From Amblyomma americanum (taxonomy: Eukaryota > Arthropoda > Arachnida > Ixodida > Ixodidae), in NCBI RefSeq assembly GCF_052857255.1, contig NC_135497.1:183620204-183684203 (forward strand): 64,000 nt of DNA, read 5' to 3'. The notes under the pieces were generated by a model. That model was not told the origin of the DNA, searched no databases, and was given only the letters and a program-made list of their open reading frames with translations. The translations under genes were made by a program, and so were the position numbers. Shown one piece after another: positions 9,866-21,652 of the stretch (positions are counted from its first letter, which is position 1; the number at the start of each line of letters is the position of its first letter).

Positions 9866-10670
9866 AAGACCGGAAAAATCGGAATTTATTCAAATTAGAC
9901 CTAAAAACAACCAGCAGACGCGCTCCCCCATCCTCAACCTGGGGATCAACGGAAGCCAGGTCAAACAAGGAGCTCAGGGTGCTAGGCATGCTAATTCAGG
10001 AGACGGGCAGCGTGTCGTCAACGCTAAACACTCAAACACACGGCCAGGAGTGTATCGAGACTCGTAAGAATCGCCGCAGTAAGGACGGCATGAAGGAGGA
10101 CGACACTAGGAGACTGGTACAAGCCTTCGTGATCAGCCGCATTACGTACGCTCTGCGATAGCAGCTTTCACGCAGATGTGAAGCAGAGCAGGCCAACGTA
10201 CTCATACGCACTGCCTACAAAGCTGCACTGGGCCTCCCTGACTGCACTGGCACAGAGCGTCTGGAGAGTCTGGGTATTTACATTACATACGATGAACACG
10301 ACGCAGCAGTCTTGATCGCGCAGAGAGAAACTCGACTCGACAACCCAAGGTAGAGCTTTACTACAGAGACTTCACTACCCCTGGACACCCCAATTCTGCG
10401 TGGAGGAGACACACCAAATACCCAGATGAGACAGGGAACGCATACACGTGGACCCAATACCCAAGAATATGCACCCCATGTTTAACGCCGGCCGCAGACG
10501 AGCGAGAGCGGTGGCACTCGAACGGTTACGCAACGACCCAAACACTCACTACACAGACGCAACTCCCTACCCCTTGAGGCTGAGAGCATTTGCTACGGTT
10601 GTCACTAGAGGGAACCGAGCAATCGCGTCGGCGACAATCCGCACCAAGAGCATGGCCGTGGCCTAAGCGG
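9866..10670 (+). pseudogene. LINE-B fragment, reverse transcriptase end, cut at breakpoint
   Basis: Several frames give the C-terminal reverse transcriptase thumb region of an RNase H-bearing LINE: RVLGMLIQETGS, then LVQAFVISRITYALR and IRTAYKAALGLPDC. The start of the RNase H domain follows (HYTDATPYP). A TAG interrupts the frame after YALR; the right-arm copy has Tyr there. The right-arm copy continues through RNase H to a 3' tail, whereas this one stops abruptly at 10,670, where the inverted duplication ends. Confidence 0.8.
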
Positions 10671-11112
10671 GCCTAAGCCTAAGCTAGCGATGACCAAACA
10701 ACAAAATACAAGTGTTACCATGGCCAGCCGGTTTAGCAACTGTGCGTGTCTACAGTTAATTTTTGGCGGGGATAGCAGAGGCTTTGCTACACCGCCATTC
10801 ACCTGAGAACGGCGGCAACCAGTCTTTGGGTGTGTACGTCAGGAGTTTGAATCGAGTATTTGGATCACGAGTTTGAATTAAGCATTAGGAAATAGTAAAA
10901 TTCAATTACTTCAGTCTTATATTGGTTCTGGCTGCCTTACAAGCGTTAATGTGCTCAGAAAGAGCCAGAGAGTGTACCAATAACACTAATTAGATTCTAA
11001 TTAGCATGACTGGGCAGCAGTGAGGTTTAGGAATCCGTCACTCCACTCCAAGTGTCCCACATATTGCGCTCGACCATCTCCAGTTTGTTGAAGCAAATTC
11101 ATTAAAACTGAA
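10671..11112. other. Sequence beyond the left breakpoint, nothing recognised
   Basis: Starts with GCCTAAGCCTAAGC directly at the end of arm homology. No gene or known repeat is visible up to the long inverted repeat. Confidence 0.5.
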
Positions 11113-13456
11113 CCCAGCGTGCGTTATCTAAGCTAAAATTTTTTTGCCGAAAAAAGTTTATTTGAGAGGTGATCTCAGTTTGAACACTTTTGAAAGGCGT
11201 GAAACCAGGCACTGCTCAATAATGATTAAAAATCTAAATTTTTAGAAAACGCTACACAAACTTTTAAGGACATTTGTGCATATTCTGGCTTTCAATATGA
11301 TTCAGCTCGTGTATTTTTGGACGGTATAAGTAGTTTTAAGTTTAAATAAAATTAAAAAGTTTACTATTTTGACATTTAAAATGAATATCAACTTCCTCTC
11401 AGAATGGCCTTTTTGCCTACCTAGATTTCTATTGCCAATAAAAAATGTTACAGGTGATGCAACTGAATGCGTCGAAGTGAATAAAATACTGAAGTCGCAG
11501 AAAAGTGTTTCGGAACATAAGTAAACACTTTTTTATTTCACCCTGTAGTGGTCCAAATCAAAATTCAGACGATGGCGGGTTTAGTAAAACAACTTATTGG
11601 CTTTCATTTCTGAAGTTCTAATTCAGGTGCTTTTTGTTCAAAGCGAGAAAAAGATTTTTAAAGTCGAGTTCTCATGCTGCAAGTTGCGTCATCTCTTAGC
11701 GCTCCATCGAGTAACACAGCAGCTGTCATGACACATTTATGGCCACATAACCACTTCAATTTACTCTCACTCACTGTAGTGCTTGTTTAGGGCTGGAGCG
11801 AAGGCAGGTATCGCATGACATTCGACGGGTGGTGGGCGATAAGCGAGTTCATTTTCTCTTTTGAAGTTCAAACGAACCCACTATGGCATAAGGCAGCCAA
11901 AAGCAGCAAAATTATGGCTTTCAGTGTGCTGTCTCGCTTGAGCCACAAGGAAGGAACAACCACCCGGCACAGCTATCGTAACACCAGTCCTTTTAATGTC
12001 CGAATAAGATCACGGAAAGCATGTGCCTCGGAGCGCACGTGACGGTACGAAGTCCTCACAACGGCTTCTGGTAACGCGAGGCACGCTGGCGCGGCCCGAT
12101 CGAGTGGAGCTGCCTTGCTCTCGAGTGATCAAACATACTGCGACCGCGGCACCGGCACCCAGTCGCCTCCTCCTTGAATCCTGTATACTCTTTTTTTGAA
12201 TAGCAGGCAACGCTGCCAAAGCCAGCACGCCTTTTTGCAAAGGTCAAGTCCGTGCTCAAAACGTAGTTCACCATACAAGCACAGTGACCATATGCATATT
12301 TCGTGCTGCAAATCTCAATTTCCGTGAGTGACTGCCTCCTGCCCTTCGTTTTACCTCTTGCCACATTTTGTCCAGCGGCTCATCGAGACTTCGAGAAATA
12401 AAAATGGCATGTGGTGATATGATATGCATCTCATAGGGCGAATCGCATATACACCATCCGTGCCTGAAAGTAGTCCTCACTCAGTGAAAATTATAGCCAG
12501 AGGTCCTGAACACTAAGCGCCTCACAGCTTTGAGCGTGTTTTTCAGTGATACCAGTTCATTTTATAGCGCTTTGTTTTCGTTCAACCACTGAGTGAGGCT
12601 TTGAGAAGAACAGATGATATGTGGTGGAGTAAAATGGTTTTGCGGACACACTATATCCGCAGCGTTGCCGAGTATATGTGTCTGTCATGTCTCTGAAAAC
12701 AATGACGTAGTGTGGCATGAACACACTGAATAACAATCTCACTGGTGCACGTGCCATCCGGCAGCTCAAAGAAAATCTTTTCCCACGATTATCTGTTCGT
12801 CTACAGAATATTCTGATGCCTGTCCGCTGTAGAAACTTCACTTAGGGTTGAGAGCAGTGCTTTGCTCTGTGATGAAGAGGCGCAAAAAAACGACGCAGAT
12901 CGCGGCGGACGAGCTCAACTTCAAGCATTTTATTCTCGCTTTAAACAAAAATCACCTCGATTAAATCTTCAGAAATGAAACTAGACTGTTCTACTAAACC
13001 TGTTATCGCTGGTATTTTTATTTGGAACACCTCTTAGTGAAATGAACGAGTTTTTATGGTCCCAAACGCGCTTTTCTGCAACTTCAGCATTTTCACTTGG
13101 ACTCATTCAGTTGCATGAGCTGTAACATGTTTACGGGTAATAGACTTCTAGGGAAGCAAGATGGCTGTTTCTTAGTTTCCAAAGAGGAGTTGATATTTTT
13201 TAAATGTCAAAGTAGTAGAATTTTACAGTTTATTTAAAATAAAAAATTATTATACCGTTCAAAAATACAAGACCTGAACCATATCAAAAGCTAGAATCTT
13301 TGCAAATGTCAGAAACATTTGTGGAGTATCTTCTAAAATACTGGATTTTTGGTCGATCATTGAGCGGTGCCGGTTTCACACGTTTTCTAATTGTTCAAAT
13401 TGCGCTCACCTCATGATTAAATTTTTTCGGCATCTCGCTTAGATTTCACACATTGC
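11113..13456. repeat. 2.3-kb unit with ~590-bp diverged inverted repeats
   Basis: The left arm 11,113-11,706 and right arm 12,868-13,456 are inverted copies that align along their whole length at perhaps 70-75% identity. Matching landmarks include GTGAAACC-GGCAC-GCTCAATGAT, TATTTTTGGACGGTATAA, ACATGTTACAG-TGATGCAACTGAATG and TTTTTGTT-AAAGCGAGAA. The ~1.16-kb centre has no recognisable gene. This may be a non-autonomous DNA transposon with long terminal inverted repeats, or an old foldback duplication. I could not define a target duplication. Confidence 0.72.
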
Positions 13457-15804
13457 AAAAATTTTACATGAATTTTTTTAAGAAATCAGATATGGTTGAG
13501 ATTAACTCTGGGACGTTTGGCTTGGAATGACTCATCATTGACCGAGTGAAGGTATGATGTTTTGGGTGAACTCTGATTTCTTTCACACTTAGCTTTCTTG
13601 ACTGTGACCAATGTTCCCACAATGCTCCTTTCTCTTGGCGTGGTTATTTGCGTTTGAATTTTATTCCCGCTAAGCCATAATACCAGCCATATTTTTCCCC
13701 CAAAAAACCCGGCATTTCTGGTTAACCAAAGCTTTGGCACTGTTACTCTAAAGTCATCACTGTAAAGACACACATAGTACCTTGGTTGTGCCCGTGACCA
13801 GTGCGACTGACTGCAGGGGCCAGAGAGAATAATGAATATTGCAAAGTTAAAAAATAAAAAGTGAGAGCAGTAGCTTTGTATAGCCCCTGCCCCCATTGAG
13901 TGCACCCACCCTGTCACACTTTCTAAAGCTACCACCCCCCCTGCTGCATATAGCTTAGGCCCACGTGCTTTGCACTAACATTGGACAGTAGGTAAGTGCT
14001 GGCATTATCAACTGAAGGCCTTAACCCTTGTAGAGGTGGAGTTCCAAGTGTGGGCTCACCGAGCAAGGAAGTGCACTACAAAAAATTCGCCATAATGCTG
14101 ATTTTTTTGTGCGGCGTATGGAACTGAAGTAACACAGCACTGCTACATCAAAGTAAGCTAGCTATGTAGTGGCACTAAGGCGGGATAAAAGCCCTTGTGC
14201 AGTCATTTCACTGCTGATGGCGGCCCAGGCATATGCAGACGTTCTTCAGTGTGGCAAGCGCACCAAAAAAAGCCTCTGATTGGCGTTTGATGCTGATTTT
14301 ATCATGTAATCTGGCTCATCACTACCTCCTTTTTTGCAGCCCGTAGTTGGATATGACCCGAAAACAAGGCGGCAAATGCCCGCTAAAGGATGCCCTCAAA
14401 CCAATGGCATCGATCGATTCTCACCACGTCCTGGTTTATCGCCTTAGACCTGCTAGTGTGACATCGCCATGGGGTGGCTGCTGAAGGGGGATAAGCAGGG
14501 CTCAATCAGACTAACCATGACATCATAAGAAGCGGTCAGTGCAATTGGTTGAAGGGCCTTTTTTGAGTGGTCGCTTTGTTCTTTAGTTGTTTCTGACTGT
14601 AGCATGCTGTGATGGCACTCATGTCATTTTTGCGTCTTCATGGCACACATGCTCACGCACCATATTAATTGCAATACAGGAAGCCCCCATTTAGCTGTCA
14701 TCTAAAATGATTAAATTTAATTCTATGTAGCTATAGCAAGAAGGTTACGGTATATAGAGGGATCTGAAAATGCTTTTCTCAAGGCAGTGCCATTGTTACA
14801 ATATATAGCCCTAGTTAAGTTATTAGTGCACACATCTAGTAGACTCAGAGCATGAAATGGTATTCACCTACTTTTAGCGGTTGATGCCATTTTGTGATGG
14901 AACCTTAATTTGGCATAATGTTGTGGCACAAGGACCTATCTTCCCTAGTTTTTCAGGAAACGAGGGATTGTGAGAACTAAATATTTTGTGTCGGTTTATT
15001 TCTTCCTTGCTTTCATGTAAAAACTTGCGCACAGGTAGTTTCATGAATTTTGTAACTGAACAACTTCAGTTCTTTTACGTTACTGTAATACAAAATTTCT
15101 CGTCTTTCTATGCCTCTTTATGTGTTGTCTAAGTGTATTAAGTGCGTGTGTATTTTTGTCTGCTGCCCAGGTCTGTCCTGCTGTCTGGTCCTCCAGGATA
15201 AGAAATAGGTGGACTTGTGAGCAGTTTGGCTGTAACCTTATTTAGAATAACGGCCATTTGTGGTATGTTTTATTTTCACTTGTGAGAGATCTTTTTCTGT
15301 TATTGCACTGTGCCTAAACCAAAATATGCAACTACTACACATTATACACGCCTGCTCCTTGTGTACACATTGCACCACTACTCTGCATGGTTAGAAGACC
15401 AGCCATTGCATTCTGGGAAGAAATATTAACCCATGTTTAAGAATTAAGTTTAAGCCAGACCTGATCATGCATACCCTTTTGCAGCTGGCTTAAGCTTTCA
15501 CTTGTAAGGTGCGAAAGTGGTCTTCATAAATTAAGGTTGGTTTATGCCTTAGGGCTAGTACATTATCCATATTAATGGAAAGCAAGGTTCCACTAAGGCA
15601 ATGTAATGCATAGCTTGTTATTTGTGGGATGACACTAAGCTTTGAGAGGATATCTTTATTCTTACAAATGTACCCTAACTTCACCTGTTAGGAGGTCAAA
15701 TTTGCACTTTTTTGCCAAGTATAACATTGCACCCTTTATAAGATATCAAATAGGCTTCTCATAAAGGTGTAGAATCACTCTTAGGTGTCGAACTCGCACT
15801 GGTC
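13457..15804. other. AT-rich DNA, nothing recognised
   Basis: Low-complexity, mostly AT-rich sequence. A 149-codon minus-strand frame (13,486-13,935) has no domain and no visible support. No SINE or LINE similarity noticed. Confidence 0.5.
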
Positions 15805-16348
15805 TTAAAAGGACCCAGAAAGGGGTTCTCAATAAAGGTGCGATGTGTCTGGGACGTTAAAAACGATGGCTCATAATTATCCCCCAGCAAGGATTATTTT
15901 AATGCGTTTTGTGGAAGCTGAGTTATTTGCGATGAAATTTGAGCTTCCGCGTCTTCGCGCCTTTCCCTCTCTCGCACGCCAAAACTGCGGCCCTCCTTTG
16001 TCGACCCCACTCTCGTCCCCTCCCTACCTCCGCCGGCTGCGGCGCGCGCGGAGTGGCCGCGGCCGCAGTAGCGCGTGACGTCTGAAAGAATTTGGCGCTG
16101 TGAACCAATGACAACCCCCGGCTGCTGACGTCATGCACGATGTGACGTCTTCTGCCAGGTTTTCGCCCGAAAGCCCGGCACCGCGCGTCGCCGCGAGGTG
16201 AGAAAGCGGGTATTTTTAAAAATGTATTGTAAATTTCCCGCTCGCGTCTCAGATCTTGTACGCGGCATGGACGCTCGGTGGCCTGTACTCTACATAGTGC
16301 AAGAATTTTAAAGCCAAGCTCAAACACCCCTTTCTGTGGCCCTTTAAA
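15805..16348. mobile_element. 534-bp MITE with TTAAA duplication
   Basis: The element 15,810-16,343 has inverted ends (AGGACCCAGAAAGGGGT on the left; AGGGCCACAGAAAGGGGTG read from the right) flanked by TTAAA at 15,805-15,809 and 16,344-16,348. The interior is GC-rich and carries TGACGTCA and two further GTGACGTCT sequences. It has no coding capacity. Superfamily uncertain: the target could be TTAA (piggyBac-like) or TWA (Harbinger-like). Confidence 0.7.
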
Positions 16349-16480
16349 AGCATAGCTTTATGCTGCTGTGGAATTAAGTTACGCTGTCTGGCATAAACAT
16401 AGTCCTCAAAAAATGCATAAATACTCCAAACAGCCTGGTATTGATGGCATAAATTTACACTGCTGTGGGAGTAAGAGTTA

Positions 16481-16720
16481 ACCTCTTTTGACTGAAATAT
16501 TTTCTTCCTGAAAAGGTGTAACTATAATCTTCGGCAGCATACCTCTTTGGACTAAAATATTTCCTTCCTGAAAAGGTGTAACTATAATCTTCGGCAGCAT
16601 AAACTTACACTGCCGTTCAAGACGTAACTTTACACTACAGAGAGTGCAAGTTTTATACTGTTTGTCGGGGACTAAAACAGTCTTTCTGAAACGGTGTAAC
16701 TATAGTTTTGGGCAGCATAA
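16481..16720. repeat. 60-bp tandem repeat, two copies plus a diverged third
   Basis: The 60-bp unit beginning ACCTCTTTTGACTGAAATAT is repeated at 16,481-16,540 and 16,541-16,600 with few changes. A third, degraded version (ACTAAAACAGTCTTTCTGAA onward) lies at about 16,661-16,720. Non-coding. Confidence 0.85.
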
Positions 16721-16932
16721 ACTGGGCCACCATCTTGAATTCCTCGGACTTCGAATATTTCACGCCGAAGGGAGGTGGTATAGCAGGCCCCAAGAAATTG
16801 TGAAACGTGATGAATAAGAGCTAACGCTCTTAAAATAAAACTGTTACTCTCGCTACCAGCCAAAGCATTTGGACGAGCAGCCATGTTTTTTTAATAGCCT
16901 TGCCCGTACCAATTCCCGTATTCAGCCAATGA

Positions 16933-17051
16933 CCCAAGCAGCACAGGTAATGGGCCCAATATTGCGACAGGATGGTCCCATCCTGGTCCTTTGTAGGGCC
17001 GGCCTTTGCAGTACGGTTCCAATGTTGTGCCAATTACCTGTGCTGCTTGGG
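16933..17051. repeat. 119-bp short inverted-repeat element
   Basis: The outer 19 bp (CCCAAGCAGCACAGGTAAT at 16,933) recur as an exact inverted copy ending at 17,051. The ~80-bp interior contains a second small palindrome, GGATGGTCCCATCC. It looks like a small MITE or foldback. No target duplication is obvious. Confidence 0.65.
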
Positions 17052-17490
17052 GAGCCAGCCGTATGTTAACGCTGCGGCAGGCGCGTTGTGTTGCTGGAAT
17101 GCTGTCTGTGCCTGTTGTGGCAGTTGTACGCGCGGACTTGTTTGGTCTATTATGCTGCGTTAATCGGCTTCTGTACTGAGCCAGCCTGCCGCGGCTTTGT
17201 GCTCGCGAGCATAAAATCGCAGCAATCGCTTCCCGCTGCAGTGAGCCCATTTCACAAAGCGACGTCCCCATTTGCCTGCCGCCGCTGGCTGAACTTTGGC
17301 TCGGCTTAGAATCGTGGATAACAGTGATAAACACGTTATTGAAATAAGGATTAAGATTCTTAAATCGGTTTTCAATTGCAAAGCAATACTTTTGGCGTCG
17401 TATTGAAGCGTACCTCGAAATTTTTGTATGCTGCGCTTTCGCTCCATCGCAATCGCCATCATTTACAAATGGCATTAGTTTTGGCTGTGT
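17052..17490. other. Intergenic, nothing recognised
   Basis: Open frames overlap on both strands here, but none shows a domain. The flank of the P-type transposon starts at 17,491. Confidence 0.45.
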
Positions 17491-20400
17491 TACGGTGGCT
17501 AGAAGGGGAGGTGAGAGCATCGGCCGGCGCGGAGTGTAGCAAGAGATCATGCTTGCAGCGGCGGCGCTGCTGTCGACAATTTAGATCGCGCTCGGCGGCT
17601 CGCTTCCGCTGCTCGCGTGCTCCGTGAGCAGGGGTAGTGTTGCGTTGTTTTATCGTTGAGGAGCATGTGTAGGCTATGTGACTCTTGCCCACCACAGGAA
17701 CATAAAATGCTAATTGGCGGACGTGGCCAGTCATTCTAAACAGGAAGATAACAAGCCTAACATTACACGCAAACGTACTAGACGCGCGAGTAACGCCTAC
17801 GGGTAGGAGGCTCTCGCCAAAAACTTTCTTTAGCTATTTTTTAGCTATTTTTGCCCGTGAAAGAAACCAACAAGTTGTTGCCGAAAAAAGCGCTGGATAT
17901 ATATTTCTCTCGGCTGTGAGCCAGTGTTTTGTTCTCAAGCCACAAAAAGCAACAGGGCCCTTGCAGTACAACACAGTTTTATTGCAGGGATGGACAAGTA
18001 TGCGGGCAAAGCCAGCCAGTAAGAGCAAACAAGTTATGCAGCCAAAGACAGAACACAAAAATTAAAGCACTATGCAAAGGACAACACACCCTCAGGTAAC
18101 ATGCCTCAGATTAAGGTGCCGCATTTTTTGCCTCTTTCCCTCTGTAGCCTTGTTCTATGCTTGTGCTAGAAAATGTAGCCTTGTTAGTGCACAAAACTTC
18201 ACATGATTTTTCACTTCTGTGCTGTGTTTGTCGCAGCGAACTGCACTTAGCCTGTGACTTGCCAAAGAAGAAATCAAATGCATCACACTCTTGGCCTTGA
18301 GCATATTTACACTAAAGCAATGTGGGAATGAATCCTCTAGCTTCACAATCAATATCTGAGGCTCCTGAGATGGATACAGCAACCCTCCATTATCAACCTC
18401 TTGTGTGAGGCAAGCTTCCTTTGGAAGTTCACAGCCAGCTGGAAGGAGCAGTGCTCTAGAGCAGTCATGGCACTTTGTTTTGCTGAGCATCTTCCGAGCA
18501 ACATATCCGGCGACATAGTAGGAAATCCGAGAGTCACTCCTTACTGCAACAGTCGCACCATGCTCAGGAAGTAGGTCGCATGATGCAAGCACCTCATTAA
18601 CTTCGTTCAGGCGCCCAATATCCATCACCTGATCAAGCTTTCCTTCAATGTTTTCTGGCCTTTCACTGGTTGCCGAGAGCAGGCTCTTCATCAATGAGGG
18701 CGACACATTTCATTTGTCGGGGCCTTCGCTAAGCTACAAAATGACAAACAGTTCACTGATATCAAGAACTGTGACAATGTGGGGTGATAATTGTTGCCTG
18801 ACATTTGCCTAAGGATACAGAATAAATTTTCTAAGCGATCTTGACTCAAACGAGAGGTCATTAGATACTTGTAATCAAGCTCTTCTGTGAGGTATTCAAG
18901 AAGGGACATTGTGGTTGTCAGCGTAACGCGAAGCCCTTCAGCTGTGCCTTGCGTAAGAAAGCCTACATTCCTTATTTGTGCTTCCCAGGCGTCTATGTAG
19001 GCTCAGAAAGCCTTCACCTCGGTGTGACTTTGTGAACCAATGGGCATAGCGCCACGACTGCCCCTAGATATCATAGCTGCTGTAAGCTTAGACATCTGCC
19101 TTACAAATGATGCTGTTGCTGCACTCGAGCCAGCACCGCGCACCCGTTCAATGTGATCTTGGTACGCATAGAGCCCTCTCAGTACCTCGTCCCTAAATAG
19201 TGAAAAAGCAAAGTTGACCTTCATTTTCTCAAATTCATTCGGCTCAATGACTGCCCTAGTTACATGTGGCATTGCTTTTAGCCGTACAGCATCCCTGTTG
19301 TCGGATTTCCAGGCTTCTATTACCACATCCATCCTAACGTATCCTTCAGGTGTGTGAAACCCTTTGGACACAACAGAATTACGTACACATTTAACCAGAT
19401 GAGGAAAGTCCGACAAAAAGTGCAAACTTATTTTGTCATCTGCAGGGTGCTTTACCTTGCAGACTGCCTTCTTGGCGATCCCTTCGATGCCGAAAGCACG
19501 CCACATGCTCCTGTTCCATGATGCATCATATTTTGTAACAAAATCAACGAACAGGTTGGACTTTTCAGCTGCTAAATGTCATGTTAATCACAATCTTTGA
19601 AAGAAAATCTGCTTTCACATTGCTATGTGAACCAAAGGAGGCAAGGATCTGCTGTAAGTTGCCAGAAAATGGCTGAAATAATACCACTAGACAATGGTCA
19701 CAGGTCTCCTTGCTTTAGTCTGGAGAAGTGTAAGCACGCAGATCAACGAAGCCCTCAATAAAACCACTGTTTGTCACTTTCAGGCTTTCTGAAAGCTTCT
19801 TTTCATCGATCAGAATGCCTCCATGCCTCTCAAACTCATCCATGCCCTTAGTTTTTTCGGCGATTGCGGCAAACATATTCTCATTGAGGCCAAAAGAGCT
19901 CTTATAGCCCTTCATATATTTGTTCAGGCCACTCTTGCTAGGGAGTACCATCACATTTTGCTTACGAATGTACTCGTATAGCTTGAGGCTTCTTATTTCC
20001 ATTAAGATTCTCTCCAATACCTATTCTTGGCTATACGTCATTCCCTGCGTGCCTTTTCTTTTTGACGCTTGAAAGCATGCTTGAACTTGCTGCCGCTGCT
20101 TTTCAGGCAGTCCAGAGAGGCTCTTCTCCTGCTTCCCCTCCGAAATAGCGGTATTTTCTTCTTTCATTGCTGTCATCATTGTTTGCAGCTTAGCAACCTT
20201 CGCCTCTTCGCGACGCAGCTGTAGTTTGCACGTCACAAGTTTCTTTTATGCGTTGGAAACAGGAGCCGCCCTCGCCTTCCTCTTCTTATAGCAAGCTTGA
20301 TTTACTAAAAGCTTCCGCAGGTACTTGCACTGAATGCATGGCTTCTCACCTTGGGAGACTCCTCGACAGCCTTTGCTGTGCAGCTTATTTCCGTGCAGTC

Positions 20401-21507
20401 TGTAGTTTACTCGGCTGCGGCTTTGATGAAGTTCACTCGGCGCCAAGCTCTGCTCAAATCCAGGACACACACTCATTTCATCAACCAACTGAAGCAGGTT
20501 ATCCACACCTTCGGGGTCAAGCACGTCGACTTGTTTCAACGTCGCGCCTTGGACGAACACGGCACAGTGATAGTGTGTATTTTCCGCCGAGCACAACACT
20601 AGCTTTTTAAAGCACACGCTGTCACCTGCCTGAGAAAAAAACACTGAATACAAGTGACTTGGGCGCGTCCGCGACAACGTTCCTCGACCATAATTCACGT
20701 GGAAGGTTTTCACCTGTTAACTTGTCCAGTTTTTCCCGGCTGCACGCGTAATGAATCGCTATGCCATCCGCTTCTGCGTCGTCGTCAGTTGCCAAGTGGT
20801 CCCGGGTGCTGTCAGCCACGAATGAAGCAACCTTGCATGACGAGCCGTCGCTCCCTTTTCTTCGTTTCCCGAGCACCTCGCCTCTCGATGTTCTTTACTT
20901 CCTCTTCACGGGCAGCCTCTTCGAAAGATACGCTGGAGTGTTAGGAAACAGCGTGGGAACGGCGTCCTCAGACAGGCATGGCCGGCTGCGGGGAATCCTT
21001 ACGGTCTCCCCATTCACAACGTGGATGTAGTCTCGCACGATGAACCTTTGCTCGAAGCGCAATTCACAGAGCACAGATGTTTTCTCCAGGGGTCTGTCTG
21101 CACGTGGTACCGCCCGTTGCCACACTTTCATCCTTTGTTCATCGCTCGGGGCAGCATAAGTGGAGACTTTCTTGCCCTTGTTTCTGGCTGAGACGTATCT
21201 TGACGTGCACCCGGGAGCAAAGCAATGCGTTTTACAGTTGACACGTCTCTCCATTGTTACCTGTGTGCTCAGGTCACGTTAAGGTTACAATGGGTAAACG
21301 TAATCAGAAAAAAAACTGACTGCTAGCAACGCAGCAGGAAAACGTACAGCAGCACAGAGGCGCATGCACCTCACAAACGTTCGCCAGCCGAACAGAGGCA
21401 TCTAAGACGCGACGCGCGCGCCACCTGTCAACAGTATGAATAACTACGACACACGCTTGCATGCACGGCCCGCTGCGAAACTCTCACCTCCCCTTCTAGC
21501 CAGCGTA
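17491..21507 (-). mobile_element. P-type DNA transposon, 4.0 kb
   Basis: Inverted termini of 27 bp, differing at one position (core GGCTAGAAGGGGAGGTGAGAG), lie at 17,491-17,517 and 21,481-21,507. The enclosed 4.0 kb carries a P-element/THAP9-like transposase on the minus strand, and the length fits P elements. The expected 8-bp duplication is not convincing (GGCTGTGT against GCCGTATA). The left ~640 bp and right ~230 bp are non-coding. Confidence 0.82.
18155..21254 (-). pseudogene. P-element transposase with THAP domain, frame-broken
   Basis: Minus-strand pieces follow the P-transposase order. The first (21,254-20,895) is a THAP-type DNA-binding domain (CFAPGCTSRY, AVPRADRPL, VLCELRFEQRF). 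In it the His of the C2CH zinc site is replaced by Arg (codon CGC). A second Cys-rich and coiled-coil region follows (20,876-20,021; CIQCKYLRKLL). The catalytic-core pieces are 20,017-19,715 (LPSKSGLNKYMKGY) and 19,506-19,003 (FLSDFPHLVKCVRNSV, a hallmark Asp motif, then VNFAFSLFRDEVLRG). The C-terminal parts are 18,909-18,691 (TSRLSQDRLENLFCILRQ) and 18,706-18,155. Frame changes and a stop near 19,560-19,715, plus other shifts, break the chain. Some breaks could be introns, since P elements are spliced, but the stop-containing part and the lost zinc ligand indicate a dead copy. Confidence 0.82.
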
Positions 21508-21652
21508 GCCGTATAGCAGCGCGCAGAAAAATGACATGAAGTCGAACAAATGTCATTCGATGAGATTGGCATTAAGTTTGCCGTATGGCAGGGGTAGGCC
21601 GTGCCTGTCAGCGCCGTCTGGAGATATATAACTGCTTGGATTTTAAAGCGAT

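Larger units (their letters stand above)
1..10670 (+). repeat. Left arm of large inverted duplication
   Basis: From about 3,880 to 10,670 this stretch matches the reverse complement of 51,907-64,000 in the same order. Shared landmarks are the hAT 5' end, the acidic open segment near 7.2 kb, the Ruka SINE with its foldback insert, the TATATATA-containing stretch near 8.94 kb and the LINE-B fragment. Positions 1-3,880 carry the rest of the hAT, whose partner would lie beyond the right edge. Similarity stops at 10,670 inside LINE-B. Identity looks around 95% by eye, with some 60-bp blocks identical. This could be a real segmental duplication or a mis-joined haplotype. Confidence 0.88.

Noticed and set aside
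10661..10684. Telomere-like GCCTAAGCCTAAGC at the left breakpoint
   Set aside because: Only about two units of a TTAGGC-like hexamer. Arthropod telomeres are usually TTAGG, and the first part belongs to LINE-B.
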